The notes beneath the pieces are model-generated. The model saw only the letters and a list, made by a program, of their open reading frames with translations. It was not told the origin of the DNA and searched no databases. A stretch of 64,000 nt of DNA from positions 8,900,540 to 8,964,539 of the forward strand of contig NC_084831.1 of the NCBI RefSeq assembly GCF_033115175.1. Reading direction: 5' to 3'. The stretch is from Lepus europaeus (lineage: Eukaryota; Chordata; Mammalia; Lagomorpha; Leporidae). Positions 30,066 to 41,536 of this stretch are shown piece after piece. The translations under genes and the position numbers were made by a program. Numbering within the stretch: position 1 is the stretch's first letter; each line of letters starts with the position of its first letter.

Positions 30066-30534
30066 TCTGGCTGGAACCAGCGAGGCTCATGTGAGGGGCC
30101 CAGGGAGAGCGGAGGGGCTGGAGGGTGTGTGTGATGGGGAGAGAGGGGCAGGAACGAGTGGGCAAAGTCTGGCACCCCATGGCAGCAGCACACAGGCCAG
30201 GGCCAGCCAGGTGAGCAGCAGGCCCAGCACAGGTGCGCCTGAACGCCCCGCAGACTGTGAACACCCCGCTGTCTTGCTGGACTGTGTTGTTGCTCTACCG
30301 TTCTCATACGTGGGTAACACCCTCCCAGGTACCCTGTTGGAGCCGCTTCAGCAATTGTGGGTTTCTGAAAATGTCGGCCGCAGCAGCCTCCAGCCCGGAC
30401 GCCCACCGGACACCCTGCCTCCTTGCTCCCTGGGACTTCACTGCCTTTGGGGGAGGCCACCTGGGGAGGCATCTCACATTGGGAACTGTTGGCGCACAGG
30501 GGAGGGCCCCTGTCTGCCAGCCAGGTCCATGCCG
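30066..30534. other. Unassigned spacer
   Basis: Nothing recognised on either strand. Confidence 0.3.
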
Positions 30535-30825
30535 TGTCTTAGTCCATTTGTGGCAGCTGTACTAGAATGCCACAGGCTGGACACATGGTCAAACACGGGA
30601 GCTTGCTTGGCTCTCAGTTCTGAGGCCCAGAGCTTCTCAAGGGGCTGCACCTGGTGAGGGGTCTGCGCTGGTCCTGACGCAGCGGGGGGCGGGGGCGGGC
30701 AAGCGCACAGGGGACAGAGGGAGAAAACCGGCCGGCTGCCCTCTTCTATAACTAACCCTGCTCCGGAAGTAACGGCCTTCACCCCAAGACTCAGTGCCTT
30801 CTTCATACCTTCACACTGGCAGCTA
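30535..30825. mobile_element. Old MaLR/LTR-like repeat (tentative)
   Basis: GTCTTAGTCCATTTGTGGCA, ACTAGAATGCCACAGGCTGG, TCTCAGTTCTGAGGCCC, ACCTGGTGAGGGGTCTGCGC. This order is typical of ancient mammalian LTR-class repeats (TTAGTCC..., ACCACAGACTGG, CAGTTCTGGAGGC, TGGTGAGGGC). Non-coding. Confidence 0.45.
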
Positions 30826-32282
30826 CCTCTCGACAGGAGCTGTGCAGGGGACAGTCACCCCAGCAGGTGGGTGCAGGTGCTCAGTGGGGGGTGACACCCA
30901 CTCGCCCTGGCTCAGGGAGCTCTGAGCACCTCTGGGGACACAGGGTCCCACTGGGAGGAGGCACGTGTCCCAGGGGAAGAGGGGGACATGTGCATTTCTT
31001 GGTTTCCCAGAAAGCTGCCTGAAGGTATGGGAGTGCCCAGCTGCCTCCCGGGCAACCAGGAAGGGGTGGAGGTGCTGAGTCCCATCTGTGTCCTGGTTCT
31101 GTCCCACCTGGGCCTGAGGTGGCGTCCGGAGGCTGCTGGCCATCATGGTTGTCTCGGGGTCCAACAGCTCTGCCACCAGGAAGCTGCTGGGCCGGAAGAG
31201 AGAGAGGTCTTGGTGATCAGGGGAGAGACTGGAAAGATGGGGACCCTGGGACAGTGTTGGGGACCTGGCCTTAAGCCTGGCCAGGGGTCTAGGTCTGACC
31301 CCCCGGAGGGGACACTGTTCCCGTTTCTGTGAGGAAGAGAGAGAGCCCGTGTGGGCTGATGAGGACTGGAAGGAAGCCCCCCTGTGAAAGCGCCCCCAGG
31401 GGCTGGCAGTTAGGGATTAAACCCCCGGCAGGTTGGGATGGTTTGAGGAGGGGGCCTCCCAGGAGCCACCGCAGGGCTGACGGCAGCCACACTGCCCAGG
31501 GTGAGGGTGAGCAGCAGCCATGATGGACACTCAGGGCACACCTGTCAGCCTGACCGTTTACCCCTGAGAGAGAAGCCTTGGTCCCCAGAAACGCCCAGTG
31601 TCTGTGCCTGGGGGCAGGGCGGGCGGGGGAGACTCACTGGGGTGAGGTCTTGCGTCGGGCAGGTGGATGAGCAGCCTGGATATGCACCGTTTGCATTCCC
31701 AGGGGGGTGGGCTGTGTGGACAGGCAGTTCTGACACCCACACAGATTCCTGAGCGTGCAGGGCTGGAGGGCCATTTGTCCAACAGCAGGGGCTGGGCCGA
31801 CCACGAGGCGGTGACCACGAGAACTGGGGTCTGCAGAGCGTGGGCACTGACCGCCGTCTGATGCTGGTCCTGGGCGCTGACTCCAGGCTCCCTTGGAACC
31901 GTCCTGCTTCTGTGCACCTGTGAGCACCCCGGGAGGCACCATGAGGATTCTAAGGAGGGAGGAGGGCGGTCACCATCTTACTGAGCTCTCTCCACCGTGG
32001 GGTCAGCGTCTCCCCGTCCTCTGTCTCACGCAGGACCTGCATCTCCCAGAGGGGCTGTTTTGTGTGTCCTGTGGCTGGCGACCTGGTACCACAGACCAGC
32101 TAAGTGACAAGGGGAAGGGGTCACAGCTGGGGAGGGACAGTGAGTGTGCCAGACACCGAGCCCAGCTGGCTTCAATGGCTGGGCCAGGATAACCTCTCAG
32201 GATAACCGAGCAACCCGGTGATTGCACAAACGGACACATCCAGCCACGAGGGCAGAGCCCCAACAGCCTCTTAAAGTGCCTC
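30826..32282. other. Unassigned intergenic segment
   Basis: GC-rich sequence with no supported exon or SINE over 1.4 kb. Confidence 0.3.
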
Positions 32283-32341
32283 CTTATTTATTTATTTATT
32301 AGATTTGCTTATTTATGTGACAGGCAGAGTTACAGAGAGAA
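32283..32341 (-). mobile_element. CSINE tail fragment, - orientation
   Basis: TTATTTATTTATTTATTAG, GTGACAGGCAGAGTTACAG. Only the A-rich and purine-rich 3' end of the SINE remains. Confidence 0.75.
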
Positions 32342-33930
32342 CCTGTGCTTGCTCCCCTCGGGCCATTTGCAGCAGAGACTCTGGGTGGGGGCCGGTTTTG
32401 TGTCCGGGACCCGGGTCGTTGGTGGGGTGGGGGGCGCGGGGAGGGGTCACACTCTGTTCCTTGTAAAACCAGCTTCCAGCTGGTTCCAGCCAGACTCCGG
32501 GGAGCAGATGAGTTCATGCCTGGTGGTCCAGAGCCTGGGTGTGGCGCGGACCAGAGACGTACCTTGTGTGTCTTCCTAGGCCACAGCGTCACAGCTCATT
32601 CACACCGCCTGGAGGGGTGGAGGGCTTGCTTTGGGAGTTTCTTTGTACAGGGTCCAATAGGCCGCTTTGTCAGCAATAAATTACTTAACCCTCAAGGTCG
32701 CCAGGGGCCTCTGGAGAGGAGTTTACAGCCAGGGCCGAGGCAGCTGCTGCGTAAACGAAGCTCAGAGCATCCACGGCCCCTGGTCCAGTTACATTCACCC
32801 TCCCCAAGTCCCTGACTGCAAATAGAATCCCCAGGCACCGGAGCCTGAGGGACAGGGCGGGCAGGGGGGGAGAGGGAGGGGAGAGGAAAGGAGCTGAAGG
32901 GGGCTGGGAAGTTCAAGGCAAGCCTTCCCTGTCGCTGGGGAAAGCAAGCCATGCCCGCACATTTCTGTTTGTCTGCCAGGGTAGAGGCCGGCGTGCACCA
33001 GCACTGACGGCAGAAGCAGTACAGGTCCCGAGCCAGAGCCCGGGGCACATGGCTGCCCTTGGATGCCTGCTGGGTGCCGAGGGCCCCCTGTGACTCCTGT
33101 GAAGCCAGGGCACTGCTACAATGCCCCGCGTACACCTACATCTGAACACAAGTCATGCGTGCCAGGAACTCCTAAGGAAAGCTCTGTTCGCTCCCTTGAC
33201 AGAAGTACCTGTTAGTGACCGGGAAGGCCAGCTTTAAAGGCTCAGTTCTCAGACTCCAGCTGCCTGAGGCCTGCCACCCTCCCCTGCCCGACCCCGGCTC
33301 GCTCCTGCCCCGGGCAACACTTCCTGCATGGCCGCTCACAGGCTGCCCTGGAGCATGCTGGGAAGATGCCCACGCCTAAGCCCAGGGGCATTGGTGCAGG
33401 GAATTGTGAGACCTGGGTATGCAGAGAAAGTTCTAGAGGGAGGCTGGTTCCAGGTGGGCATGTACTCTTGCTTTCACAGAATGCTCATTCCACGGGCAAG
33501 GACAGGGCAGGAGCTGTGTCCTCTGAGGTGCTGGCCTCTTTGGACCCCTGGAGGTGCCTGCGGTCACCACAGGAAGACGGGTTCACTCGTGGTGCTGCCC
33601 GGACCCTCTGGTTGTCAGCAGGACTGCGGGGGAGGATATTGTAGTGGTTTGGAAACCCAGTCCCACGCCTAACGCGTCCGATGCAGGCTTTGCCAGGGTC
33701 CCGTCTCTCTCCCCTAGCTTGCAGCTCCTCTGTCTGCACTGTGGTGACAACCAGCAAAGATTAACTCTGTCACTTCCGGGAGAGCTCCACAGGCCAGAAG
33801 CTCTGCGGGAGTCCAGGCTGCAGGACCAGCATGCACTTGTTCTCTCCATGGCTAACAAACTCTTTCCACTCCGGTTTTTTATTTATCTTTTTGTACCAGA
33901 GTGAACTCATACTTTTGTTTTTCTTTTTCT
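32342..33930. other. Unassigned intergenic segment
   Basis: No gene supported. Frames over 100 residues (e.g. 32345-32815 +, 32692-33135 -) show no domain or splice context. Confidence 0.3.
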
Positions 33931-33933
33931 GTT

Positions 33934-34625
33934 TTTTTTTTTTTAAATTTATTTATTTCATTTGTTTGAAAGGCAAAATTACAGAGACAGGGGGCTGTTG
34001 CTATGGCGTAGCAGGTAAAGCTGCCATCTGCAGTGCCGGCATCCCATATGGGGAACAGGTTCAAGACTTGGCTGCTCCACTTCTAATCCAGCTCTCTGCT
34101 ATGGCCTGGGAAAGCAGTGGAGGATGGCCCAAGCCCTTGGGTCCCTGCACCCACGTGGGAGACCAGGAAGAAACTCCTCGATCCTGGCTTCAGATGGGCA
34201 CAGCTCTGGCCGATGCAGCCAATTGTGGAGTGAACCAGCAGATAGAAGACCTCTCTCTCTCTCTCTCTCTTTCTCTCTCTGTGTGTGTGTGTGTGTAACT
34301 CTAACTTTCAAATAAATAAATAAATTAATTAAAAAAAAGTGATAGAGACAGAGAGGGAGATCTCCTCAAATGGCCACAACAGCCAGGCTGGGCCAGGCTG
34401 AAGCCAGGAGCCAGGAGCCAGGAGCTCCTTCCATGTCTCCCATGTGGATGCAGGGGGCCAAGAACTTGGGCCATCCACTGCTGCTTTCCCAGGCCACAGC
34501 AGAGAGCTGGATTAGAAGTGGAACAGCTGGGTCTCGAACCAGCATCTGGGTCTCGAACCAGCATCCACATGGGATGCTGGTGTCACAGGCGGCAGCTTTA
34601 CCCTCTAACGCCACAGTGCCAGCTT
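33934..34625 (-). mobile_element. Older CSINE (-) interrupted by a + CSINE
   Basis: The tail piece is at 33934-33990 (TTTGTTTGAAAGGCAAAATT) and the rest at 34336-34625 (ATCTCCTCAAATGGCCACAA ... CCACAGTGCCAGC). Inside the second piece CTGGGTCTCGAACCAGCAT is exactly tandem-duplicated (34527-34545 and 34546-34564). Confidence 0.85.
33991..34335 (+). mobile_element. CSINE nested in an older CSINE, + orientation
   Basis: GGGGCTGTTGCTATGGCGTA, CATCCCATATGGGGAAC, a (CT)n(GT)n stretch (about 34252-34297), TTTCAAATAAATAAATAAAT. Flanks AAAATTACAGAGACAG and AAAGTGATAGAGACAG look like a diverged target duplication. Confidence 0.88.
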
Positions 34626-35103
34626 CTCAACTCTGTTTTGAGCTGTTTTGCAGGCAGTTCCATCCAATGCTGATCAAACAAACCAATCACTCCCCCACCC
34701 CCATAGACCCCAGACAGGCTGGAGCCCACTCTGCCATCCCAGCATCTTCATAAGGACACATTGGCCTCCTGCCACTGACCAATCAAAGGCAGGCCATGCA
34801 CACTGCAGACCATCCAGAGGCCCGCACACGAGCTGACCACGCACGGCTCCACCCCCCCCTTAATGACTCACTGTCTCTGATCCCTCGGGGAGCCTGGGAA
34901 TCCACAGCTGCCTGACACCTTGCTCCGTGCATAGCAAGCAAACTTTGACTTGCTTCCCCAGCTGTCAGTGATGGCTTGCTGGGAGTTGAGTGCCTGGACC
35001 CAGTTTTGTAGAGCTCTGTAGCAATCATCCCAGCCAGCCCTGGGGTCTTCTGTTACAGTTTCACTCTCTGGGAAGGGTCCAAGGTGTTGCACTTGAGGCT
35101 TGT
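34626..35103. other. Unassigned spacer
   Basis: Nothing recognised. Confidence 0.3.
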
Positions 35104-35114
35104 AATGAAGTCAG

Positions 35115-35438
35115 GGGGCCGGCACTGTGGCATAATGGGTAAAGCCACCACCTGCAGTGCCGGCATCCCATAATGGTGCCGGCTCGAGTCCCAGCTGCTC
35201 CACTTCCAATCCAGCTCCTGCTGTGGCCTGGGAAAGCAGTAGAAGATGGCCCAAGTCTTTGGGCCCCTGCACCCACGTGGGAGACCTAGAAGAAGCTCCT
35301 GGCTCCTGGCTTCAGATGGGTGCAGCTCCAGCCATTGTGGGCAATTGGGGAGTGACAGTGGATGGAAAACCTCTCTCTGCCTCTCCTCTCTCTGTGTAAC
35401 TCTTTCAAATAAATAAATAAATCTTAAAAGAAAATAGA
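35115..35438 (+). mobile_element. CSINE, + orientation, perfect 11-base TSD
   Basis: GGGGCCGGCACTGTGGCATA, CTCGAGTCCCAGCTGCTC, TTTCAAATAAATAAATAAAT. AATGAAGTCAG flanks it (35104-35114 and 35439-35449). Confidence 0.92.
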
Positions 35439-35449
35439 AATGAAGTCAG

Positions 35450-37455
35450 CCCAGGCGCACCTGAGAAGCCAAGGCTACTTTTCCAGGAGTGCAGCTCACG
35501 GCCCCAGAGATGTGCTACTCTAGGCTGTCCCTGCCAGGCCTGCTCCTGCCACTTCAGAAGGGAACTTGCCCAGGCAGGGGTGGGGGGGAGAGGCAGTGCG
35601 GGGCAGTGGTCAGAGCACCTGTGGCCCAATCCCGCCCCATCACTGGCTGGCTGGGTCCCAGCAGGGGAGTCCCTCCTGAGCCCAGGGGCAGTGCTCCCAG
35701 TGCACATCGGAGGTGACAGGGCTGCAAAGGGGAGGGACTAGTGGCACCTGCCACATAGGGTTTGTAGGTGGCTTAGGGGAAGGTATTTAAATAAAGGGTT
35801 TGGGCCAGCACGTGGCAGGGGGAGCCCTCGGTACTGTAACCAAGAGCGCCATAACCTGGAGCTCTGGCTCTGTCTCCTGCACTCTACCTTCTCTGAGCCT
35901 CAGCTGTGGCAACACCAAACCAGAGCTCCTGCTTGTGCGTGGCTCGGCCAACGCCTGCAAGTGGTTCCCTCCTTCAACCAACACTCATGTTGTGCTGTGC
36001 CATGAGCCCAAGGTCCCAACTTCTAGTGCAGGGAGATAGACAACAAACGTGGGCACGCCCAGGCAGGATAATGTCAGATCATGCCAGGTCTGTGCAGAAA
36101 ACCACAGAGGATGCTACAGGGATTCACTCTGGGGCGGGGAGCGACATTTGAACTGACAGCCAAGCGACAGCCATGGAGATGTGGGAAAGGGCATTCCCTC
36201 CCAGGCGGCCCCTCCCCCCTTAGTACGTGAGACTTTGTAGGCAGCATTGTCATCACAGGTAATCATGACAATCACTTGAGCCCGCGGGCGAGCCAGAGAG
36301 CTCCAGGTCTGTGCCCGGGGTGTTTGCGATGTCACGCCTCAAAGGCATTTCCCCAGCTGGGCTGTAGCTCCTGGTCAGCAATCTCCCTGAGTTTGACTGC
36401 AGATGCCCCGTGTATGCCCAACAGCTCGTTTTTCATGGGGATTTTATATCCAGGCGGTAAATGACTGCCGCAACCGGCGATATTTTAAAGCTCTTGCTCC
36501 CCGGAATCACGTCCAGCCCAGAACTCTGGCGTGCAGCCGGCACAAATGACTGTCTTGCCCGGCCCCCTCATTTATCAGTGCGTGGCTGCCGGCCCCTACA
36601 CGGTGCAGGGCTCGTGGCTTCTGAGGATACAGCCGAGCCCATCGACCAGCCCGACCCAGGGGCCGCAGACGGAAGGAATGAAACAGACTCCATGAATGGG
36701 AATTTGTCCTCCAGAATCCACTGGAACCCAGTCTAGCGCTGGTCCTCCAGCTGGGGCTCCATCCCTCAAGGATTCTGGGAGAAACACATTATCACTGTGG
36801 CAGGGCCCAGCAGGGGTGTTGATGCTGGGGCTGGGAAGCAGGTGACAGGCAGCTTGTCCAACCCCACGCAGGTCTCAGCTGAACCCAGGGCCATGCTGGG
36901 ATTAGCAGGTGGCTGGGGAGGTGCTGAGAGGAGAGTGTTTGTGCCCCCAACTCCCGGCTTCTGAGCCCCGGGGCTCCCCTCAGTGATCGCTCCTGGAATC
37001 TCCCCTCCTGTGGCTCAATGCCAGTTGAGCCTCTGTCTCTTCGATTGAAAATCTCCCCCAGGATGCTCTGTTCACATGCAGGTGCGAATGATGGCTGGGG
37101 CCCTTAGACAGGGACTCGAGCAGTATCTGATGGCTCAGAGAGTCACTGTCCTCTGCCTAGATTGGTTCCTGGACAGAAGCCAAGTTACCTGCCCGGAAGC
37201 CCAGGGCCCAGCTCAGAGCCAGCTGCCATGGAGTCCAGGAAGACACTGGACGCCTCCACCTGCCCAAGGCTCTGTGAGATGACAGTGGGGTCTCCTCCAC
37301 CGGAGCTCACAATGCTGGGGATAGAGGGGTGACCTCAAGGTTGAGAGGGGACAAAAGAGAGTAGAGAAAGGAAGAGAGAGAGGGAGGGTAGGTGAGAAAA
37401 GGGGGAGGGGGCAACCCAGCGTGGGTGCCACCCAGTCAGAGGCCTTTGGGAGGTG
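35450..37455. other. Unassigned intergenic segment, SINE-free
   Basis: About 2 kb without a SINE signature. No exon was recognised. A purine-rich stretch begins near 37356. Confidence 0.3.
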
Positions 37456-37788
37456 CTGGTGAGTTTTATGTGTCAACTTGCCCGGGCCACAAGGTACTAT
37501 TATTGGGTCCAGTGATATTTCTGGGTGTGTGTGCAGGTGTTTTGGGATGGCATTGGCATTGACGTTGGAGTTGCTGGACTGAGTGAAGGAGATGGCCCTC
37601 CTCCATGCCTTGGGCATCAGCTAATCCACTGGGTGCCTGAACAGAACAAAAGGGTGGAGCTGGGCCTCCCGATGGCCTTGGACTGGACCTACCCCAGGGT
37701 GTCCTGCCTCCGGCTCGCCCACGGCAGATCCTGGGACGTCCCAGCCTCCACAATTACATGTACCGGCTCCTCATCCTCATAGTCAACT
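37456..37788. mobile_element. Ancient mammalian repeat with TTTTATGTGTCAACTTG start
   Basis: GTTTTATGTGTCAACTTGCC, TTTCTGGGTGTGTGTGCAGG, GCATCAGCTAATCCACTGGG, CTGAACAGAACAAAAGGG, CCAGCCTCCACAATTACATG. I know this motif order as a common old mammalian interspersed repeat but will not name the subfamily. Confidence 0.55.
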
Positions 37789-37847
37789 CTTTTTTTTTTT
37801 TTAAAGACTTATTTATTTATTTGAAAGGCAGAGTTACAGAGAAGCAG

Positions 37848-37879
<32 letters not shown>

Positions 37880-38130
37880 GTCTCCCATCCAGTGGTTCAC
37901 TTCCCCAGATGGCTGGAGCTGCACTGATCTGAAACCAGGAGCCAGGAGCTTCTTCCAGGTCTCTCATGCAGGTGCAGGGGCTCAAGGACTTGGGCCATCC
38001 TCCACTGCTTTCCCAGGCCACAGCAGAGAGCTGGATCAGAAGTGGAGCAGCCGGGACTCAAACTGGCACCCGTGTGGGATGCCGGCACTGCAGACAGCAG
38101 CTCTACCTGCTACGCCACAGCGCCGGCCCC
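37789..38130 (-). mobile_element. CSINE, - orientation
   Basis: T-run, GACTTATTTATTTATTTG, (GA)n, CCAGTGGTTCACTTCCCC, GGGATGCCGGCACTGCAG, CACAGCGCCGGCCCC. Confidence 0.9.
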
Positions 38131-38323
38131 CACAGTCCATCCTTAGAGCTGGTTTGCTTCCCAGCATGACCCTGAAACACACACCCTCGACCCACTGTGG
38201 AGCGGCCCCTGGGAGTTACTCTGTCCTAGGACCACCTTTCTTCCCTCACAGAGCTGATCGCTAGCTAAAAGGACAGTTTTGCTTCCTTGGCTGTGTTCTT
38301 TCTGTTAGAATAAAAGGCTCAGG

Positions 38324-38636
38324 GGACCGGTGCTGTGGTATAGCGACCTGCAGTGCCAGCATCCCTTCTGGGTGATGATTCAAGTCCTGGCTGCTCCACT
38401 TCTGCTCCAGCTCCCTGCTTATGATCCTGGAAAGCAGTGGAAGATGGCCCAGGTGCTTGGGCCCCTGCAACCACATAGGAGACCCAGAAGAAGCTCCAGG
38501 ATCCTGGCTTCGGCCTGGCCCAGATCTGGCCATTGCAACCATTGGGAGTTAACCAGTGGATGGAAGATCTCTCCCTCTATCTCTTCTTCTCTCTTTCTCT
38601 GCAACTCTTTCACACAAATAAATGTTTTTTAAAAAA
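38324..38636 (+). mobile_element. CSINE, + orientation, with TSD
   Basis: GGACCGGTGCTGTGGTATAG, GATTCAAGTCCTGGCTGCTC, CACACAAATAAATG. Flanks GAATAAAAGGCTCAGG (38308-38323) and GAATAAAAATCTCAGG (38637-38652). Part of the A-box region (about ten bases) is deleted. Confidence 0.9.
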
Positions 38637-38652
38637 GAATAAAAATCTCAGG

Positions 38653-39469
38653 AAGGCAGGAACCCCATCTTTCTGTTTTGATCCACATCCAAGGTACCAT
38701 GATCCATTCCTGGCACTTAGCAAACCCTGGAAATCCTTTATAGAAATGGATATTTATGGGGGAGAGCAAGGGAGCAAGGAAACCTTTGGGGGCTGCTCCA
38801 AAGCTTTCTTTATTACAAGAAATAAAAGAGTGGTTCCCTAGTATCTCAGGAGCTTCTTAGGAGCCCCCTGTCCTGGTCTCAGCCCAGCCTGGTTCCAGTG
38901 CTGCCAACCCAAGTCACCTTGCATGAAACTCACTGGCACGTGACTTGTGTGTTTCACGTCGTCCTGAGCCAGGGTGCTGCCATGCACATCCCGGGAAGCC
39001 AGGGCGGGAGGACGTGCAGAGACCAAGTCTCAGTTGTTTGTGGGGCTCTGGGGGAGCACCTGCTTGGTCCAGGACACCCTGCTTGTGGGAACCCCTGGCT
39101 CCAGGAAAGTTCACCCCAAGTCCTGGAGCTGATGCGTCTGGAATTGGATTAGGAAGCTCAGAGCATCTCCTCTGTGGGGAGGGACTCAGGAGAGGGTGGG
39201 TGCAAGGGACCCCACCCCCACCCCCCATGCTCCAGAGGGAAGAATGACTCTGAGCAAGGCAACCCCACCCCTGGACAGAGCACGACCCTTCCTCTGCGGG
39301 GCCACCTCTTAGGACGGGGCCAGGTTGGCTGACCCCAGTGGGAGGTTCCCACCCACTTCCCAAAATGCAGCGGCACACACTCTCCGGCCAGCTCTCGGCT
39401 CTGTCTTTGGTGCCCTTTGAGCCAAGCCTGGTTCTTGGTCCGTTCAGCCGCTACACAGAACACGACACG
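38653..39469. other. Intergenic spacer downstream of LRRC38
   Basis: No gene recognised. An alternative inverted AATAAA is at about 38808-38813, which would be a very distal LRRC38 end if used. Confidence 0.3.
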
Positions 39470-40219
39470 GAGCGACTATTAAACACGTTTATTCGCCTCA
39501 GCTCTGGAGGCTGGGAGCCTGCGATCAACGGACCAGCACGGCTGGGCTCTGGTCAGGGCCCGTTTCCTGGTTCATGGAGGGCTGGTTTCCCACTGTCCCC
39601 TCCCACGGTAGGAGGGACAAAGAGATTCTCCAGGGCTCCTTCTGGTGAGAGGAGGGTCCCTCGCTCACGACCCCACACCTCCCAGGGGCGTCACCTCTGA
39701 CCTCTGTCACGCTGGCGCTGAAGTTCCAACAGGGGCATGTGGCGGGATGCAGACACCTGCTTGGGGGCTCACTCATCCCCACGGTGGCCTCCCAAGCCGG
39801 CCGGGCCTGCGCTAGAAGAGTTCCTGCTCTCACGGAGAGTGACCTGAACTTGAGTCCCTACCGCCCGAGCCCCTGTCTCTTGGGAGGAGGAAGAAGCTGC
39901 AGGGCAGAGAAAGGACAGCACGAAGTCATCTTGGAGCCCCAGGCCGCCAGTCCACACAGCTCCGTGGGAGACTCCCAGCTGACTCGATCTCCCCAGCCCC
40001 CACACACCTCACCCTGGGAGCCAGGCTCTGCTCCACGGCGACCCCCACGGCCCCTCCCAGGCTCCTCCACTCTGCTGCTTCTGAACTCTGACATGGACGA
40101 TGGCCCCGGGCCGACCCAGAGTCCTTGCCAGAGAGACGCTCCACTCTGGTGCCCGGCGGTGGCCGAGGCTTTCTCGTGTTCAGCAGGTGCCGGCAGGTGG
40201 GGGCGGTGCGGGGGGCGGC
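39470..40219 (-). other. LRRC38: Probable 3' UTR of LRRC38
   Basis: This extends from the stop codon to just past the first AATAAA on the - strand. There is no SINE in it. The distal end (about 39450-39560) resembles an old interspersed repeat (TCAGCTCTGGAGGCTGGGAG, AGGGCCCGTTTCCTGG), so the poly(A) signal may be repeat-derived. Confidence 0.45.
39488..39493 (-). terminator. LRRC38: Candidate polyadenylation signal of LRRC38
   Basis: AATAAA on the - strand. It is followed in transcript direction by a GT-rich stretch (CGTGTCGTGTTCTGTGTAG) at about 39447-39470. No other AATAAA/ATTAAA was found on this strand between here and the stop codon. The signal lies in a repeat-like segment, so its use is unproven. 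Confidence 0.45.
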
Positions 40220-40473
40220 TCAGTCGTCCTCATCCTCATCTTCGTCCTCTGTGTCTTTGTTGGGGGCACACCTCTGGAAGCACTGCACCACGGTGGCCAG
40301 GAAGAAGCTGGAGACGATGGCGGCGATGGAGACGGCCACGCCCGAGAAGATGATGATGAAGAGGTCCGTGAGCGACAGGCTGAACCTGCACTCGCTGAAG
40401 CTGGCCTCCGACAGCTCGTGCAGTGAGACCCTGCGGTTCTCCACGGGCAGGGAGCACTGGATGGCGTCGAGGC
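40220..40473 (-). CDS. LRRC38: LRRC38 terminal coding exon (C-terminal 83 residues)
   Basis: The - strand acceptor TTCCCACAG precedes 40473; the first two bases complete a split glycine codon, then 83 codons and TGA (40222-40220). It encodes the end of the LRR C-terminal cap ([21 protein letters not shown]) with two cysteines. The transmembrane helix follows at exon residues about 36-62 ([29 protein letters not shown]). A short cytoplasmic tail has two cysteines and an acidic end ([15 protein letters not shown]). Related BK gamma subunits (LRRC26, LRRC52, LRRC55) share the plan; the sequence is closest to LRRC38 as I know it. The upstream open frame to 40603 is intronic read-through. Confidence 0.92.
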
Positions 40474-41057
40474 CTGTGGGAAGGCAGGTGGGATGGTAGA
40501 GACGTTTAGGCCGTGGCCCCGGGGCAGAGCCAGCGAAGGGGGAGCAGCCCCCAAAGCAAAAGGCAAGGAAAGCTGGATGGAGTGGGAGGCCACGTTTGTT
40601 CACAAAGCAGCAGGATTATCAGCGTGGGAACAGTCAGAGCATGCCCCTACCTGAGTTCAGGCCTGGTGCTTGTGACTGTGGTGGGCTCGGGGCGGGGGGG
40701 CAGCACATTTGACCCAAACCTGGGTTATAAGCAGCCGTGGCGGTGCCAGCCAGAGGCTGCTCCCTCCAGCTGGCCGTGCCCTTCCCCTCGTCACATGCCG
40801 CCCTCCTCTGTGCCAGCTTCAGGACAGAAATGAGTAGGGGGTCTGCCCAGTCCCGTGGCACCCTCAGCACCCTGGAAGCATGCACCAGGAAGGCTGCACT
40901 GAAGGAGGCCTCCAACCACACCTGCTCCTAGGAAGCTTGGGGGGTGGGCTCCAGGTGTGTAAGGGTCACCTACAGGCTTTGTCCAAATGCAGGGGCCCAG
41001 GCACCACCCCGGAGCCTCAGCTTCTGCAGGTCTGGGGCAGGGGGCCTTGACCCTGAA
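40474..41057. other. LRRC38 intron, proximal part
   Basis: No SINE and no extra exon recognised. Confidence 0.4.
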
Positions 41058-41364
41058 GTTTTAATTTAATTTTTTTATTTTACTTGAAACACAGTGAACG
41101 ATACAGAGAGATCTTCTCTCTGTTGGTTCATTCCCCCAAATGCCCACAACAGCCAGGGCTGGTCCAGACCACAGCTGGGAATCCAGAAGTCCATCCAGGT
41201 CTCCCACGTGGGTGGCGGGGACCCAGGGACGTGAGCCACCACTGCTGCCTCCTTGGCTGTGGATCAGCAAGAAGCTGGGTCAGAAACTGAGTGGCTGGGA
41301 CTTGCGATATGGATGCAAACGTCCCAAGTGGCCAGTTAAGCTGCTGTGCCCAGCACCGGCCTCC
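41058..41364 (-). mobile_element. Old CSINE, - orientation
   Basis: TTTTTTTATTTTACTTGAAA, TCTGTTGGTTCATTCCCC, CCCACAACAGCCAGGGCTGG, TGTGCCCAGCACCGGCC. In the LRRC38 intron. Confidence 0.75.
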
Positions 41365-41536
41365 TCTGCCGTTTTCGTCACCGGGTGATTCTGGTGCCAC
41401 GCCCATGGAGCAGCAGTGTTTTGTCACTGTCTGAGCCCAGCCTGAGACCCCTGGGACACTCCCCCTCCCGTATCCAGACAAACCCACTGACTATTTTACG
41501 CACACGAGTTGCCATCACTTCAAGAGTGTTTGACTT

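Noticed and set aside
40100-40499. + strand frames overlapping the LRRC38 exon
   Set aside because: They read the opposite strand of the transmembrane and acidic-tail codons; the - strand product is clearly LRRC38.
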